Assembly (NCBI GenBank): GCA_007692505.1
Contig: REBX01000067.1
Location: 1-41,415 of the forward strand
Reading direction: 5' to 3'
Source: Gemmatimonadales bacterium
GTDB lineage: Bacteria > Gemmatimonadota > Gemmatimonadetes > Longimicrobiales > Gaopeijiaceae
DNA length: 41,415 nt
Below the pieces are notes generated by a model, which did no database searches, had not been told where the DNA came from, and saw only the letters and a list, made by a program, of their open reading frames with translations. Both the position numbers and the translations under genes were made by a program. Of the stretch, positions 9,512 to 18,488 are shown in pieces; position 1 is the stretch's first letter, and each line of letters begins with the position of its first letter.

Positions 9512-11179
9512 TCAATAGAACTGGTAGGGCGGCGACTCGAATGCAGCAGGGAGGTACTGGACCAGGAACGGACCGTAGGCCACGGCGATGAGGATGAGCA
9601 TGGCCACCAGCCAGTAGCGGAAGCGGTCCAGCTTCACCTCCCACCCCCTGGTCTTCGGCGGATGGTGGGTGGTGGTGAGGGGCAGGTCCATGGGCTCGTC
9701 CGTCTTCTTCCCGAAGAAGAGGGTCGCGGCGAAGACGGCGAAGAAGAGCATCCCACCCACGAACATGAGGGTACCCCCCAACCCGGTGAGCATGCCCGCC
9801 AGCTCCCAGGACGGCTTGGAGTACGCGGCCTCCAGCATGTTCGTCCGACGGGGCATCCCGTCGATCCCGCCACTGATGAGCCCCCGGGCCATGACCAGGA
9901 CTCCCGCGAAGTAGATCCAGCTCTGCAGGACGGCCATCCCCCGGCCCACCAGCTGCCGACCCGTGAGATAGGGGATGAGCCAGTAGGCAATCCCCATGAA
10001 GGACATGGTCACCGCCGATCCCACCGTCATGTGGAAGTGACCCGGCACCCAGGCGGTGTTGTGGATCGCCTGGTTCAGGTTGTACGAGGCGTTGATCAGC
10101 CCGGTGATCCCACCCAGGGTGAAGGTGAGCATGGCCAGGACCTGGGCCACCAGCGCCGGGTTCTTCCAGTCCAGCTTCAGGAACCAGTTGGCGAGCCCGG
10201 TACCCCCTCGCCTCCGCCCACCGATCTCCAGGGCGTACAGGACGGTGAAGGCGGTGACCATGCTGGGGAAGAAGACCCCGAAGGTCAGGGCTCCGTGGAG
10301 CGCCTTCATCCCCGTGCCGATGCCCGGATCCGTGTACTGGTGGTGGAACCCGGTGGGGATGGAGAGGAGGATGAACATCACGAAGACGACCCGGGTCAGC
10401 GAGTCGCTGAAGAGGGTGCCCCCGGCGTGGCGGGGCACCATGACGTACCAGGAGACGTACGCCGGCAGGAGCCAGAAGTAGACGATGGGGTGTCCCGAGT
10501 ACCAGAACAGGGTCCGGCTCAGGAGGGGGTCGGAGGACTCGATGAGCCCCAGGGACCAGGGGAGCAGCAGCCCCACCACGGAGATGGCGATCCCCACCGA
10601 GGCCACGGTCCACATGAGGTAGGTGGCCGCCGAGATGAAGGCGAGAAGGGGGATCCGCTCGCCCTGGTTCTCCTTCCTCCAGCTCCTGAGGGCAATGAAG
10701 ATGAGGGCCGTGGTCACCCACGTGCTCACCACCAGGAGGGCCAGGCCCAGGTAGAAGCTCCAGTGGGCCATGAGGGGCGGATAGAACGTGTAGAGCACGG
10801 AGGCCTGGCCCGTGGCCATGGCGTACCCCGCCAGGAGGGTCCCGGCCACCATGAGACCGAAGACGACCCAGAGCCATGTGGCGTTCAGGGGCCGGGCCAG
10901 GGCCCGGGAGGTGGTGAGGGCCAGGAACCCGTTGGCAAAGGCGAAGGTGAACACGATGGCGTTCACCACGCCGTGCACCGTGAGCCCCTGGTAGTAGTCC
11001 CGCATCCCGGGGAAGTACTGCAGGATGTCCACGGAGGCGTAGTTCAGCGCCTGCCCGAGTCCGTTGATGATCCCGATGAAGAGGGCCCCGAAGCCCAGGC
11101 ACACCATCGAGAGGATGGCGCGCTTCTGGGCCGTGGGGAGGTCGAAGCCCGTGGGGCTTGCAACGACGGGTGTGCTCAT
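9512..11179 (-). CDS. b(o/a)3-type cytochrome c oxidase subunit I
   Basis: 555 aa, multi-TM heme-copper oxidase subunit I; LTVHGVVNAIVFTFAF, WYSGHPIVYFWLLPAYVSWY, GFHHQYTDPG, NTAWVPGHFHMTVGSAV. Confidence 0.95.
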   Translation of the reverse strand: MSTPVVASPTGFDLPTAQKRAILSMVCLGFGALFIGIINGLGQALNYASVDILQYFPGMRDYYQGLTVHGVVNAIVFTFAFANGFLALTTSRALARPLNATWLWVVFGLMVAGTLLAGYAMATGQASVLYTFYPPLMAHWSFYLGLALLVVSTWVTTALIFIALRSWRKENQGERIPLLAFISAATYLMWTVASVGIAISVVGLLLPWSLGLIESSDPLLSRTLFWYSGHPIVYFWLLPAYVSWYVMVPRHAGGTLFSDSLTRVVFVMFILLSIPTGFHHQYTDPGIGTGMKALHGALTFGVFFPSMVTAFTVLYALEIGGRRRGGTGLANWFLKLDWKNPALVAQVLAMLTFTLGGITGLINASYNLNQAIHNTAWVPGHFHMTVGSAVTMSFMGIAYWLIPYLTGRQLVGRGMAVLQSWIYFAGVLVMARGLISGGIDGMPRRTNMLEAAYSKPSWELAGMLTGLGGTLMFVGGMLFFAVFAATLFFGKKTDEPMDLPLTTTHHPPKTRGWEVKLDRFRYWLVAMLILIAVAYGPFLVQYLPAAFESPPYQFY

Positions 11180-11664
11180 TCGACGATCACCCTCCCGTAC
11201 ATGATGTGATGTCCTGCACCGCAGTACTCATGGCAGATCATGAGGTGCTCCCCGGGCTCCCGGAAGGTGCCCTCCACCCGGGCCACCTGTCCCGGGATCA
11301 GCATGAAGTTCATCCGGGTCCCCTCGATATGGACGCCATGGATGACATCGGTGGTGGTGGCGATGAAGGTCACCTTCGCACCGGCCGGCACCCGGATCTC
11401 CCGGGGCTGGAACGCCCAGGCGTAGCCCAGGAGGACCACCTCGTACTCGTTGTCCCCCACCTGGCGCACGCCGGGCTCGTCGAAGGGCGGGGTGTCCCGC
11501 ACCTCCCGCACGTCGATCTGCTCCTCCCGGTCGGGGAGGTGCATGCCCATCCCGAAAGCCGAGTAGAAGAGGGCACCCAGAAAGGTGAGGAGCATGACCG
11601 CCGTGATGATCAGGAAGACCTTCTCGATGCGCTCGGCATCGAGTGGATGCTGTGAGTCGGCCAC
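11176..11664 (-). CDS. ba3-type cytochrome c oxidase subunit II (CuA)
   Basis: 162 aa; N-terminal TM, CuA motif CHEYCGAGHHIM (CxxxCxxxHxxM); 4-nt overlap with subunit I. Confidence 0.95.
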   Translation of the reverse strand: MADSQHPLDAERIEKVFLIITAVMLLTFLGALFYSAFGMGMHLPDREEQIDVREVRDTPPFDEPGVRQVGDNEYEVVLLGYAWAFQPREIRVPAGAKVTFIATTTDVIHGVHIEGTRMNFMLIPGQVARVEGTFREPGEHLMICHEYCGAGHHIMYGRVIVE

Positions 11665-11667
11665 GGG

Positions 11668-11820
11668 CTACCTCCCCAGGAATTCGAAGAAGATGGCCAG
11701 CCACATCCCTGCCATTATCATGATGTAGACCATGACGAAGAAGAATGTCCCGGTGGGCGGCGGGATGGGGTCCTCCCGCTCCTCGGTGTGTGCGGGGCGT
11801 GGTCTGAGGTCGGGGTCCAC
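11668..11820 (-). CDS. Small single-TM protein, probable ba3 oxidase subunit IIa-like
   Basis: Not in the ORF track (50 aa). GTG start preceded by GGAGAG-aaaaa; translation VDPDLRPRPAHTEEREDPIPPPTGTFFFVMVYIMIMAGMWLAIFFEFLGR; ends 3 nt before the subunit II start. Confidence 0.8.
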   Translation of the reverse strand: MDPDLRPRPAHTEEREDPIPPPTGTFFFVMVYIMIMAGMWLAIFFEFLGR

Positions 11821-11900
11821 TTTTTCTCTCCGGCGTGCGGTTGGAGTGTGACGGGATCTGCGCTCGGGGATGGCAGTCCGGCTCGTCCGGGCCCTCCGGC

Positions 11901-12197
11901 CTACCTGGAGACGTCCTCTCCGGGAGTCCAGCCATCGGCATCGGCATCGGACGGAACGACCCTCTGGATGTAGAGGGACATGAGCCAGGCCAGCCCGATG
12001 AAGACCCCGATGAGGGCCATGGCGACGAGGTAGGCGCCCCCCTCCACCGGCTTACCGGCCAGGAAGTCCGACAGGGTCGACCAGATGAAGTACGCCATGG
12101 CCGAGCCCAGGACGAAGAAGACCACCAGGACTGCCGTGAGGCGGACCAGGGGGCCGGAGCCGGCCTTGCCGGAGGAGGCGGGAGGGGAGGGCGTCAT
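11901..12197 (-). CDS. Two-TM hypothetical protein at the head of the oxidase cluster
   Basis: MTPSPPASSGKAGSGPLVRLTAVLVVFFVLGSAMAYFIW...GGAYLVAMALIGVFIGLAWLMSLYIQRVVPSDADADGW, 98 aa; same strand as the cox genes, start at 12197 chosen over 12461. Confidence 0.65.
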   Translation of the reverse strand: MTPSPPASSGKAGSGPLVRLTAVLVVFFVLGSAMAYFIWSTLSDFLAGKPVEGGAYLVAMALIGVFIGLAWLMSLYIQRVVPSDADADGWTPGEDVSR

Positions 12198-12506
12198 GAT
12201 CCGGGCATCCTCATTGTTCCGAGCGGGGGACGGGGACACGGGTTCGGGACCGCAGGATGGATCCGAGAGGCAACCTGCAGTGTCGCTCGCCGCATGGCAA
12301 GGGGAGTACCGAAAGCGCATGTCGTTTCGTGCCAACCACTTGGGTTGTGACACTTCGTCCATACGGAGGGCATTATGTCTCGGCAACCCCCAGGCGCCGG
12401 ACAACCTGTCCCGCCCCAGGGGACCGCTTGCGCCCCTTCTCGCCTCTGGACAACTTCCCATCTCTCCTGGCCCCCCCCTGTCCTCGACCGCTCACCCCGG
12501 GGCGCG

Positions 12507-13391
12507 ATGTCCGACTCCAACGCCGCCCCCCGGACCACCCGGTTCCGGGCCTACTGGGAGCTGACCAAGCCCGGCATCGCCGGCTTCGTCATGCTCACCG
12601 CCGGGGTCGCCTTCTACGTGGCCTCCGGAGGCCGGGCCGAGCTCCTCCCGGTGATCCACACCCTGGTCGGGGTGGTGGTGGCCACCGCCGGGGCCCTGGC
12701 CCTGAACCAGTACATCGAGCGGAAGGTGGACGCCCGGATGCACCGCACCCGGACCCGCCCCCTCCCCTCGGGGCGCCTCCGCCCCGTGGAGGCCCTGGCT
12801 TTCGGCCTCCTCCTGGTGACGGCGGGGGTCGTGCACCTGGGGGTCACGGTGGGCTGGCTGGCCGCAGGCCTGACCCTGGCCTCCGCGGTGGCCTACAACT
12901 TCATCTACACCCCCCTCAAGCCCCGATCCTACGCGGCCACCTTCGCCGGGGCCTTTCCCGGGGCCATGCCGGCCCTCATCGGCTGGGCCGCCGCCACCGG
13001 GACGATCTCGCTGGGGGGGATGGTCCTCTTCGCCATTGCCTTCCTCTGGCAGCTTCCCCACGTCCTGGCCCTGGCCTGGCTGCTCCGGGAGGATTACCGA
13101 CGGGCCGGGTTCCTCCTGACCCCGCCGGACCCGGAGGGCTCGATCATCGGCCGACAGATGGTCCTCTACTCTGCCATCCTTGTCCCCTTCAGCCTGGTCC
13201 CGACCCCCCTTGGTCTCACCGGCAACATCTACCTGGTGGGTGCCCTCCTCCTGGGAGCCGTGGTGACGTGGTGGTCCGTCCAGGCCCTCCGGGACATGTC
13301 CAACCCGAAGGTGCGGAAGGTCTTCCTGGGGTCGCTGGCCTACCAGCCCCTCCTCCTGGGGCTCATGCTCCTCGATACCGTGAGGGTCTGA
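12507..13391 (+). CDS. ctaB: Protoheme IX farnesyltransferase (heme O synthase)
   Basis: UbiA-family: YWELTKPGIAGFVMLTA, NQYIERKVDARMHRTRTRPLPSG, YTPLKPRSYAATFAGAFPGAMPALIGW. Confidence 0.93.
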   Translation: MSDSNAAPRTTRFRAYWELTKPGIAGFVMLTAGVAFYVASGGRAELLPVIHTLVGVVVATAGALALNQYIERKVDARMHRTRTRPLPSGRLRPVEALAFGLLLVTAGVVHLGVTVGWLAAGLTLASAVAYNFIYTPLKPRSYAATFAGAFPGAMPALIGWAAATGTISLGGMVLFAIAFLWQLPHVLALAWLLREDYRRAGFLLTPPDPEGSIIGRQMVLYSAILVPFSLVPTPLGLTGNIYLVGALLLGAVVTWWSVQALRDMSNPKVRKVFLGSLAYQPLLLGLMLLDTVRV

Positions 13392-14602
13392 TGAACCGTT
13401 CCCGCGTCCTGGCCGCCCTGCCCCTCGTCCTTCTCCCCCTCCTCCTGGCCATGTCCGTCTTGCCGCCGACCCACCCCGACGACCCGGACCGGCCCCGAGC
13501 CCGGGACCTGGGCATCCAGGTCGGGATCTTCCAACCCGGTCCCCTGAACGCCATCACCGACGTGGCCGGGGTCCGGGTGGGCCAGACCACGGTCTCCGAC
13601 GGGGAGCGGGTGAACACGGGGGTCACCGCCATCCTCCCCCACGGCGGAAACCCCTTCCGGTCCCGGGTCCCCGCGGCCATCCACGTGGGGAACGGGTTCG
13701 GGAAGCTGGTGGGGGTCACCCAGGTCCGGGAGCTGGGCGAGCTGGAGACCCCCATCCTCCTCACCTGCACCCTCTGCGTGTGGCAGGCCGCCGACGCCAT
13801 GGCCGCGTGGATGCTGGAACGGGAGGGGATGGGAAACGTGGCCTCCATCAACCCGGTGGTGGGCGAGACGAACGACGCCGGGCTGAACGACATCCGGAGC
13901 CGTCCCATCGAGGCCCGCCACGTGGTGGAGGCCCTGGAGTCGGCATCGGACGGCGCCGTGGAGGAGGGCTCCGTGGGGGCCGGCACCGGCACCCGGGCTT
14001 TCGGCTGGAAGGGGGGCATCGGCACCTCCTCCCGGGTCCTCCCGGAGGACCAGGGCGGGTGGACGGTGGGCGTCCTGGTGCAGAGCAACTACGGCGGGAT
14101 CCTCACCGTGGATGGCGCCCCGGTGGGCCAGGAGCTCGGGCAATACAGCTTCCGTGGCTCGGTGGAATCCGGGGACGACGCCGGAGAGGCCCGCCCCGGG
14201 GACGAGGGCGACCCCGGGGCCGGCTCCATCATGATCGTCATTGCCACGGACGCCCCCCTGTCGGACCGGAACCTGGAGCGGCTGGCCTCCCGGGCCATGC
14301 TGGGGTTGGCCCGCACCGGCTCCTTCGCCGGGAACGGCTCCGGTGACTACATCATCGCCTTCAGCACCGCAGACGAGGTCCGGCGGGAGGGGGGCGCACT
14401 ACCCACTGTGGCCGACCTCCCCAACGCCCGAACCTCGGCCCTCTTCCAGGGCGTGGTGGAGGCCACCGAGGAGGCGATCCTCAACTCCATCTTCCGGGCC
14501 ACCACCACCTCGGGGATGGGCCGCAACGTGGAGGCCCTGCCCCTGGAGGAAACCCTGGACGTGCTGCGCCGCCACGGGGTCATCGACCCGGAGAGCCCAT
14601 GA
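13391..14602 (+). CDS. P1 (DmpA/S58) family peptidase
   Basis: Start at MNRSRVLAALPLVLLPLLLA (13391, overlapping the ctaB stop). GPLNAITDVAGVRVGQTTV, GVTAILPHGGNPF, GTRAFGWKGGIGTSSRVL, LVQSNYGGILTVDGAPVG. Confidence 0.9.
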   Translation: MNRSRVLAALPLVLLPLLLAMSVLPPTHPDDPDRPRARDLGIQVGIFQPGPLNAITDVAGVRVGQTTVSDGERVNTGVTAILPHGGNPFRSRVPAAIHVGNGFGKLVGVTQVRELGELETPILLTCTLCVWQAADAMAAWMLEREGMGNVASINPVVGETNDAGLNDIRSRPIEARHVVEALESASDGAVEEGSVGAGTGTRAFGWKGGIGTSSRVLPEDQGGWTVGVLVQSNYGGILTVDGAPVGQELGQYSFRGSVESGDDAGEARPGDEGDPGAGSIMIVIATDAPLSDRNLERLASRAMLGLARTGSFAGNGSGDYIIAFSTADEVRREGGALPTVADLPNARTSALFQGVVEATEEAILNSIFRATTTSGMGRNVEALPLEETLDVLRRHGVIDPESP

Positions 14603-15858
14603 GCGCCGGGAGCGACCCGCTGGCCCTCTCGGCCCGGCACCACTTCCAGCGAGCCGCAGACGGTCTGGAGCTGGACTCCGGCCTGAGGGACCTCCTCTCG
14701 GAGCCCCGCCGGGAGCTCCGGGTGCGCCTCCCGGTGGTCATGGACGACGGGGAGCTCCAGGTCTTCGATGCCGTCCGGGTCGTCCACTCCGATGCCCGGG
14801 GGCCGGCCAAGGGAGGGCTCCGCTACGCCCCCTCCGTCTCTCCCGGCGAGGTCCGGGCCCTGGCCGCCCTCATGTCGTGGAAGTGCGCCCTCATGGACCT
14901 CCCCTTCGGCGGGGGGAAGGGCGGGGTCACCGTGGACCGGAGCTCCATCTCGGACCAGGAGACCAGGGCCCTCACCGAGGCCCTGGTGGACGCCCTGGCC
15001 CCCTTCCTGGGCCCGGACCGGGACATCCCGGCACCGGACATGTACACGGACGAGCGGGTGATGGCCTGGTTCATGGATGCCTACCGACGCCACGCCGCCG
15101 GGCAGGTCCCCGGAGTCGTCACGGGAAAGCCCCGGGCGCTGGGGGGCTCCAGGGGGAGGAACCGGGCCACGGCCCGGGGCTCGGCCCACATCATCCGGCA
15201 GGCCCTGGCGTGGTGCGACCGAGAGCTGGAGGGCGCCTCGGTGGCCATCCAGGGGTTCGGGAATGCCGGCCGGGGGCTGGCCCGGATCCTGGGCGGCGAG
15301 CTGGGACTCCGGGTGGTGGCCGTCAGCGACTCCTCCGGCGGGGTCTACCGGGAGGACGGGCTGGACGCAGAGGCCCTGGCCACCGCCAAGGAGGAGGGGG
15401 CCTCCGTCTCGGAGCTGGCCGGGGGCGAGCACGGAGACGCCCTCACGAACGAGGAGCTCCTGGCCCTGGAGGTGGACGTCCTGGCCCCCGCCGCCCTGGA
15501 GGGGGTCGTCACCGAGGAGAATGCCTCCAGGGTCCGGGCCCGCCTCCTGGTGGAGACGGCGAACGGCCCCGTCCTTCCCGGGGCCGACCCCATCCTGGAG
15601 GAGTCCGGCGTCCGGGTGGTGCCCGACATCCTGGCCTCTGGCGGCGGGGTGACCGTCTCGTGGTTCGAGTGGGTCCAGAACCGCTCCGGGGACCGCTGGT
15701 CCGCCGACAAGGTGGAAGCCCGCCTCCAGGAGCGGATGGGGCTGGCCTGGGAGGCGGTCCGGACCCGGGCCGAGGACCGGGAGCTCTCCCTCCGGGACGC
15801 GGCCTGGCAGGTGGGGGTGGAGCGGGTCGCCGAGGCGGAGCGCTACCGGCGGGTCTGA
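14599..15858 (+). CDS. Glu/Leu/Phe/Val dehydrogenase (glutamate dehydrogenase-type)
   Basis: 419 aa; HSDARGPAKGGLRYAPSVSPGEVRALAALMSWKCALMDLPFGGGKGG, VAIQGFGNAGRGLA; ATGA overlap with the upstream gene. Confidence 0.92.
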   Translation: MSAGSDPLALSARHHFQRAADGLELDSGLRDLLSEPRRELRVRLPVVMDDGELQVFDAVRVVHSDARGPAKGGLRYAPSVSPGEVRALAALMSWKCALMDLPFGGGKGGVTVDRSSISDQETRALTEALVDALAPFLGPDRDIPAPDMYTDERVMAWFMDAYRRHAAGQVPGVVTGKPRALGGSRGRNRATARGSAHIIRQALAWCDRELEGASVAIQGFGNAGRGLARILGGELGLRVVAVSDSSGGVYREDGLDAEALATAKEEGASVSELAGGEHGDALTNEELLALEVDVLAPAALEGVVTEENASRVRARLLVETANGPVLPGADPILEESGVRVVPDILASGGGVTVSWFEWVQNRSGDRWSADKVEARLQERMGLAWEAVRTRAEDRELSLRDAAWQVGVERVAEAERYRRV

Positions 15859-15879
15859 CCCCGGTGGTCCACGCCCTCC

Positions 15880-16491
15880 CTACCGGCGGGCCCGGTCCGG
15901 GTCGCCGGCGCCGGACACCACGGGGAGGGGCGTGTCGGAGGACTCGGGCAGCCCCCGGGCGCCCACCATCTCCAGGACCTCCCGGAGGATCTCGTGCCCT
16001 CGGTCCCGGGCGTACCACTTCCGGACCTCCCGGTACCGCTCCTCCACCTCCAGCTCCCGGCCGGGCCCGGTCACCCAGGTCTGCAGTGCGGAGGGCCGGG
16101 GGCCCCACCACCCCATCTCCCGGAAGGCCTCGTCGTAGGCAATGACCACGGGGATGGAGCGAGAGGTGCCCCCGGTGAGGTGGGCGTCCATGAGGTCCTC
16201 ATGCGAGTCCCGCTCCAGGACCCGGAACTCCAGCCCCGGCGCCGACCGGGCCAGGTGGTCCACCCAGGGGAGGCTGTTCACCGCGTCGCCGCACCAGTCC
16301 TCGGTGAGGGCCAGGAGGCGGACGGGCCCCTCCACCGTGGCCGCCGCCGTCTCCGCCCACTCGGGCAGCGAGACCCGGCCATGGAGGCCGGTCCAGAGGT
16401 CGTGGTTCTTCTCGGTGGTGGCGATCCAGCCCTCCAGGGAGGAGGCTTTCTTCCAGCGATCGGGGTCCAGGTCGGGGGCTCGGGGGGTCAT
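15880..16491 (-). CDS. Thioredoxin-family protein
   Basis: Start MTPRAPDLDPDRWKKAS at 16491; LLALTEDWCGDAVNSLPWVDHLA, SIPVVIAYDEAFREMGWWGPRP. Confidence 0.8.
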   Translation of the reverse strand: MTPRAPDLDPDRWKKASSLEGWIATTEKNHDLWTGLHGRVSLPEWAETAAATVEGPVRLLALTEDWCGDAVNSLPWVDHLARSAPGLEFRVLERDSHEDLMDAHLTGGTSRSIPVVIAYDEAFREMGWWGPRPSALQTWVTGPGRELEVEERYREVRKWYARDRGHEILREVLEMVGARGLPESSDTPLPVVSGAGDPDRARR

Positions 16492-16632
16492 GGCTGGCGG
16501 GGGCTCGAGTATGGTGTCGTTTGTGGCGTCGTCGGTGCCCCATGGGACACCGGGACCGGCGATGAAGTACATGGGAACGAGGAGGGGGCCGGCCCAGGAA
16601 GGACCGACCCCCTCACTCATGTCTGAACCCGC

Positions 16633-16687
16633 GGGCCCTCCGGAGCGTTCCCCCAATGCAGGGGGCGCCCGGAGCGCGCCCGGGCCC
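16633..16687 (-). terminator. Candidate three-tier hairpin after the CTPGFW lipoprotein gene
   Basis: Nested arms GGGCCC/GGGCCC, CTCCGG/CCGGAG, CCCCC/GGGGG flanking AATGCA, abutting the stop codon at 16687. Confidence 0.5.
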
Positions 16688-18060
16688 TACTTCACGTCGC
16701 AGCCCTGCTCGTTCAGGGCCTCCAGCCGGTCCTTGGCGGCTTCGTAGTCGCCGCTCTCGATGGCCTCGTTCACGATGTCCACCACTTCCTCCGGCGTGAG
16801 GTCGTAGTCCACATCGGGGCTCGAGGCATTCAGCCAGGCGGCCACGGCGTGACGGGCCAGGGCGTTCAGGCCCCCACCCCGGAGCTGCACCGCTTCGCCC
16901 AGGGTGATCTCGTCATCGATCTCGCCGGAGCTGGAGCGGGCACCGCCATCGGAACCACCTCCGCCCCCGACACCGGCCGGCGGTCCGCCCCGGCCTCCCG
17001 GCGGGCTGGCCGCCGTGTCGTCACCGTCGTCCCCGGGCACGTCGAAGATGTCGGACCAGAGGGTCGCGTCATCTCCAACGGGGATGGCCCCGGTCCAGAA
17101 CTCGTAGTGGTGGGGCTGACGCCAGAACCCGGGCGTGCACCCTTCGCCGCCCCCGTTCATCTCCACGTCGCGGTTCCCGAACTCCACCTTTCCGTGGGTG
17201 CCGGCCAGCAGCTCGAAACGGGTGGCCTCGGGGTCCTCCACCTCGCGGACGACATTCCCCTCCAGATCGAAGACCCGGACGAAGGCCAGCTCGAAGCCGT
17301 CGGGGACGACCTCGCCCACCGTGACCTCGTCGCCGGCCTCGAACTCCTCACCCAGGACCACGCAGTCGAAGCCGTCGATCCGGAAGCGGTCCTGCGTCTC
17401 TCCGTTCAGTGCCCAGCCGAACTCCCACTCCCGGTGCGGCCCGCTTCCGTCCCCAGCCCAGGCCTTGCAGACCCGGAGGGGGAAGAGCTCGGGCTCGTCG
17501 GCCACGGGGCTGTTCCCGAACTTTACCTGCTTGTGGGTCCCGGCAACGAGCTCGACCCCCGAGCCATCGGGATGGTTGTCGGTCTCGGGTGCGTCAGCCC
17601 CAAAAGCCAGTCGATTCGTCTGCACCAGTTCGAACCCGTCGGGCACGTCCTCGGTCACCACGACCCGGACACCCTCATGGAAGGACCCCAGCGTCGTGCA
17701 GCCCTGGCCCGTGATCGTCACGGAACCGTCCTGGTCCGAATCCTCCTCGACGGTGAAGTCGAAGGTCCAGACCTGGTCGCCGGGGAGGTCCACGGGACCG
17801 ACCCGGTACTTGCAGACCTCGATCTCGAAGCTGTCCTCCTCCTTCTCGTCCTTCTCCTCCTTCTCGTCCTTCTCCTCCTTATCGTCCTTCTCGTCGTCCT
17901 TGTCGTGCTCGGAGGAGGACACCTCGGTGGTGGCGGTGGACTGGTCCGTCGCCGAAGTGGGCATGACGGTGTCGTCGCCGCAGGCGGAGACGAGGAAGAC
18001 CAGGATGGCCAGCGCAGCGGCGCGCGGCATCCAGGCGGTTGGGAGTCGGAGTTCGGGCAT
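16687..18060 (-). CDS. Predicted surface lipoprotein: charged linker, two tandem beta-type domains, CTPGFW module
   Basis: Start MPELRLPTAWMPRAAALAILVFLVSACGDD (lipobox VSAC); DKDDEKDDKEEKDEKEEKDEKEED; duplicated domain ending VAGTHKQVKFGN / LAGTHGKVEFGN; GCTPGFWRQPHHYEFW. Confidence 0.82.
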   Translation of the reverse strand: MPELRLPTAWMPRAAALAILVFLVSACGDDTVMPTSATDQSTATTEVSSSEHDKDDEKDDKEEKDEKEEKDEKEEDSFEIEVCKYRVGPVDLPGDQVWTFDFTVEEDSDQDGSVTITGQGCTTLGSFHEGVRVVVTEDVPDGFELVQTNRLAFGADAPETDNHPDGSGVELVAGTHKQVKFGNSPVADEPELFPLRVCKAWAGDGSGPHREWEFGWALNGETQDRFRIDGFDCVVLGEEFEAGDEVTVGEVVPDGFELAFVRVFDLEGNVVREVEDPEATRFELLAGTHGKVEFGNRDVEMNGGGEGCTPGFWRQPHHYEFWTGAIPVGDDATLWSDIFDVPGDDGDDTAASPPGGRGGPPAGVGGGGGSDGGARSSSGEIDDEITLGEAVQLRGGGLNALARHAVAAWLNASSPDVDYDLTPEEVVDIVNEAIESGDYEAAKDRLEALNEQGCDVK

Positions 18061-18107
18061 GTGGAGAGCCTCCTGGGCGGGGCCCGCGAAGCCGCGGGTG
18101 GAAATCG

Positions 18108-18124
18108 ACAGGTCGTCGACCTGT
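18108..18124. promoter_or_regulatory. Perfect inverted repeat upstream of the lipoprotein gene
   Basis: ACAGGTC-GTC-GACCTGT, 48 nt upstream of the start at 18060. Confidence 0.5.
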
Positions 18125-18488
18125 ACGAATTCGCCAGAAACGTGCCACCTGCAGGCCTCGTCCGTGCCGGCCCCCCCGTCCCGGCACATGCCGTCCGAAA
18201 AGCCCCGCGAGTCCTGCCTCCAGGCCCCGCCATCCGCCCGCTCCAGGGGTCATTCTACGCCGTGCTCCCGGGTAGAGGGGTCGCTGCCCGTGGCAGCCCC
18301 GCCACACCCCACGGTGACCTTGTGGCGTCATGCCAACGCCCGTGGGCCAATCGGCCCCGCTCCGGGGTCCGACCCCCGCCGCAGGAGCCCGGGCCCCACT
18401 CAAGCCCCGACCCGGTGCATCTGGAGTCGCCCGTCCGTCCGGGCCGGCCCCCTCCTCGGCCCGCTGTCAGGGGCCCATCATCCCCACG

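Noticed and set aside
9311-11209. 632-aa plus-strand ORF
   Set aside because: Antisense to oxidase subunit I; His/Gly/Pro/Glu-rich with no recognisable fold.
12257-13390. N-terminal part of the 781-aa ORF fused to the P1 peptidase
   Set aside because: It is an alternate frame of ctaB; the peptidase starts at 13391 with a hydrophobic signal segment.
18240-18480. Possible ncRNA or tRNA in the gap between the lipoprotein gene and typA
   Set aside because: No cloverleaf, T-loop GGTTCRA box or consistent structure found; the GC-rich sequence gives only short stems.
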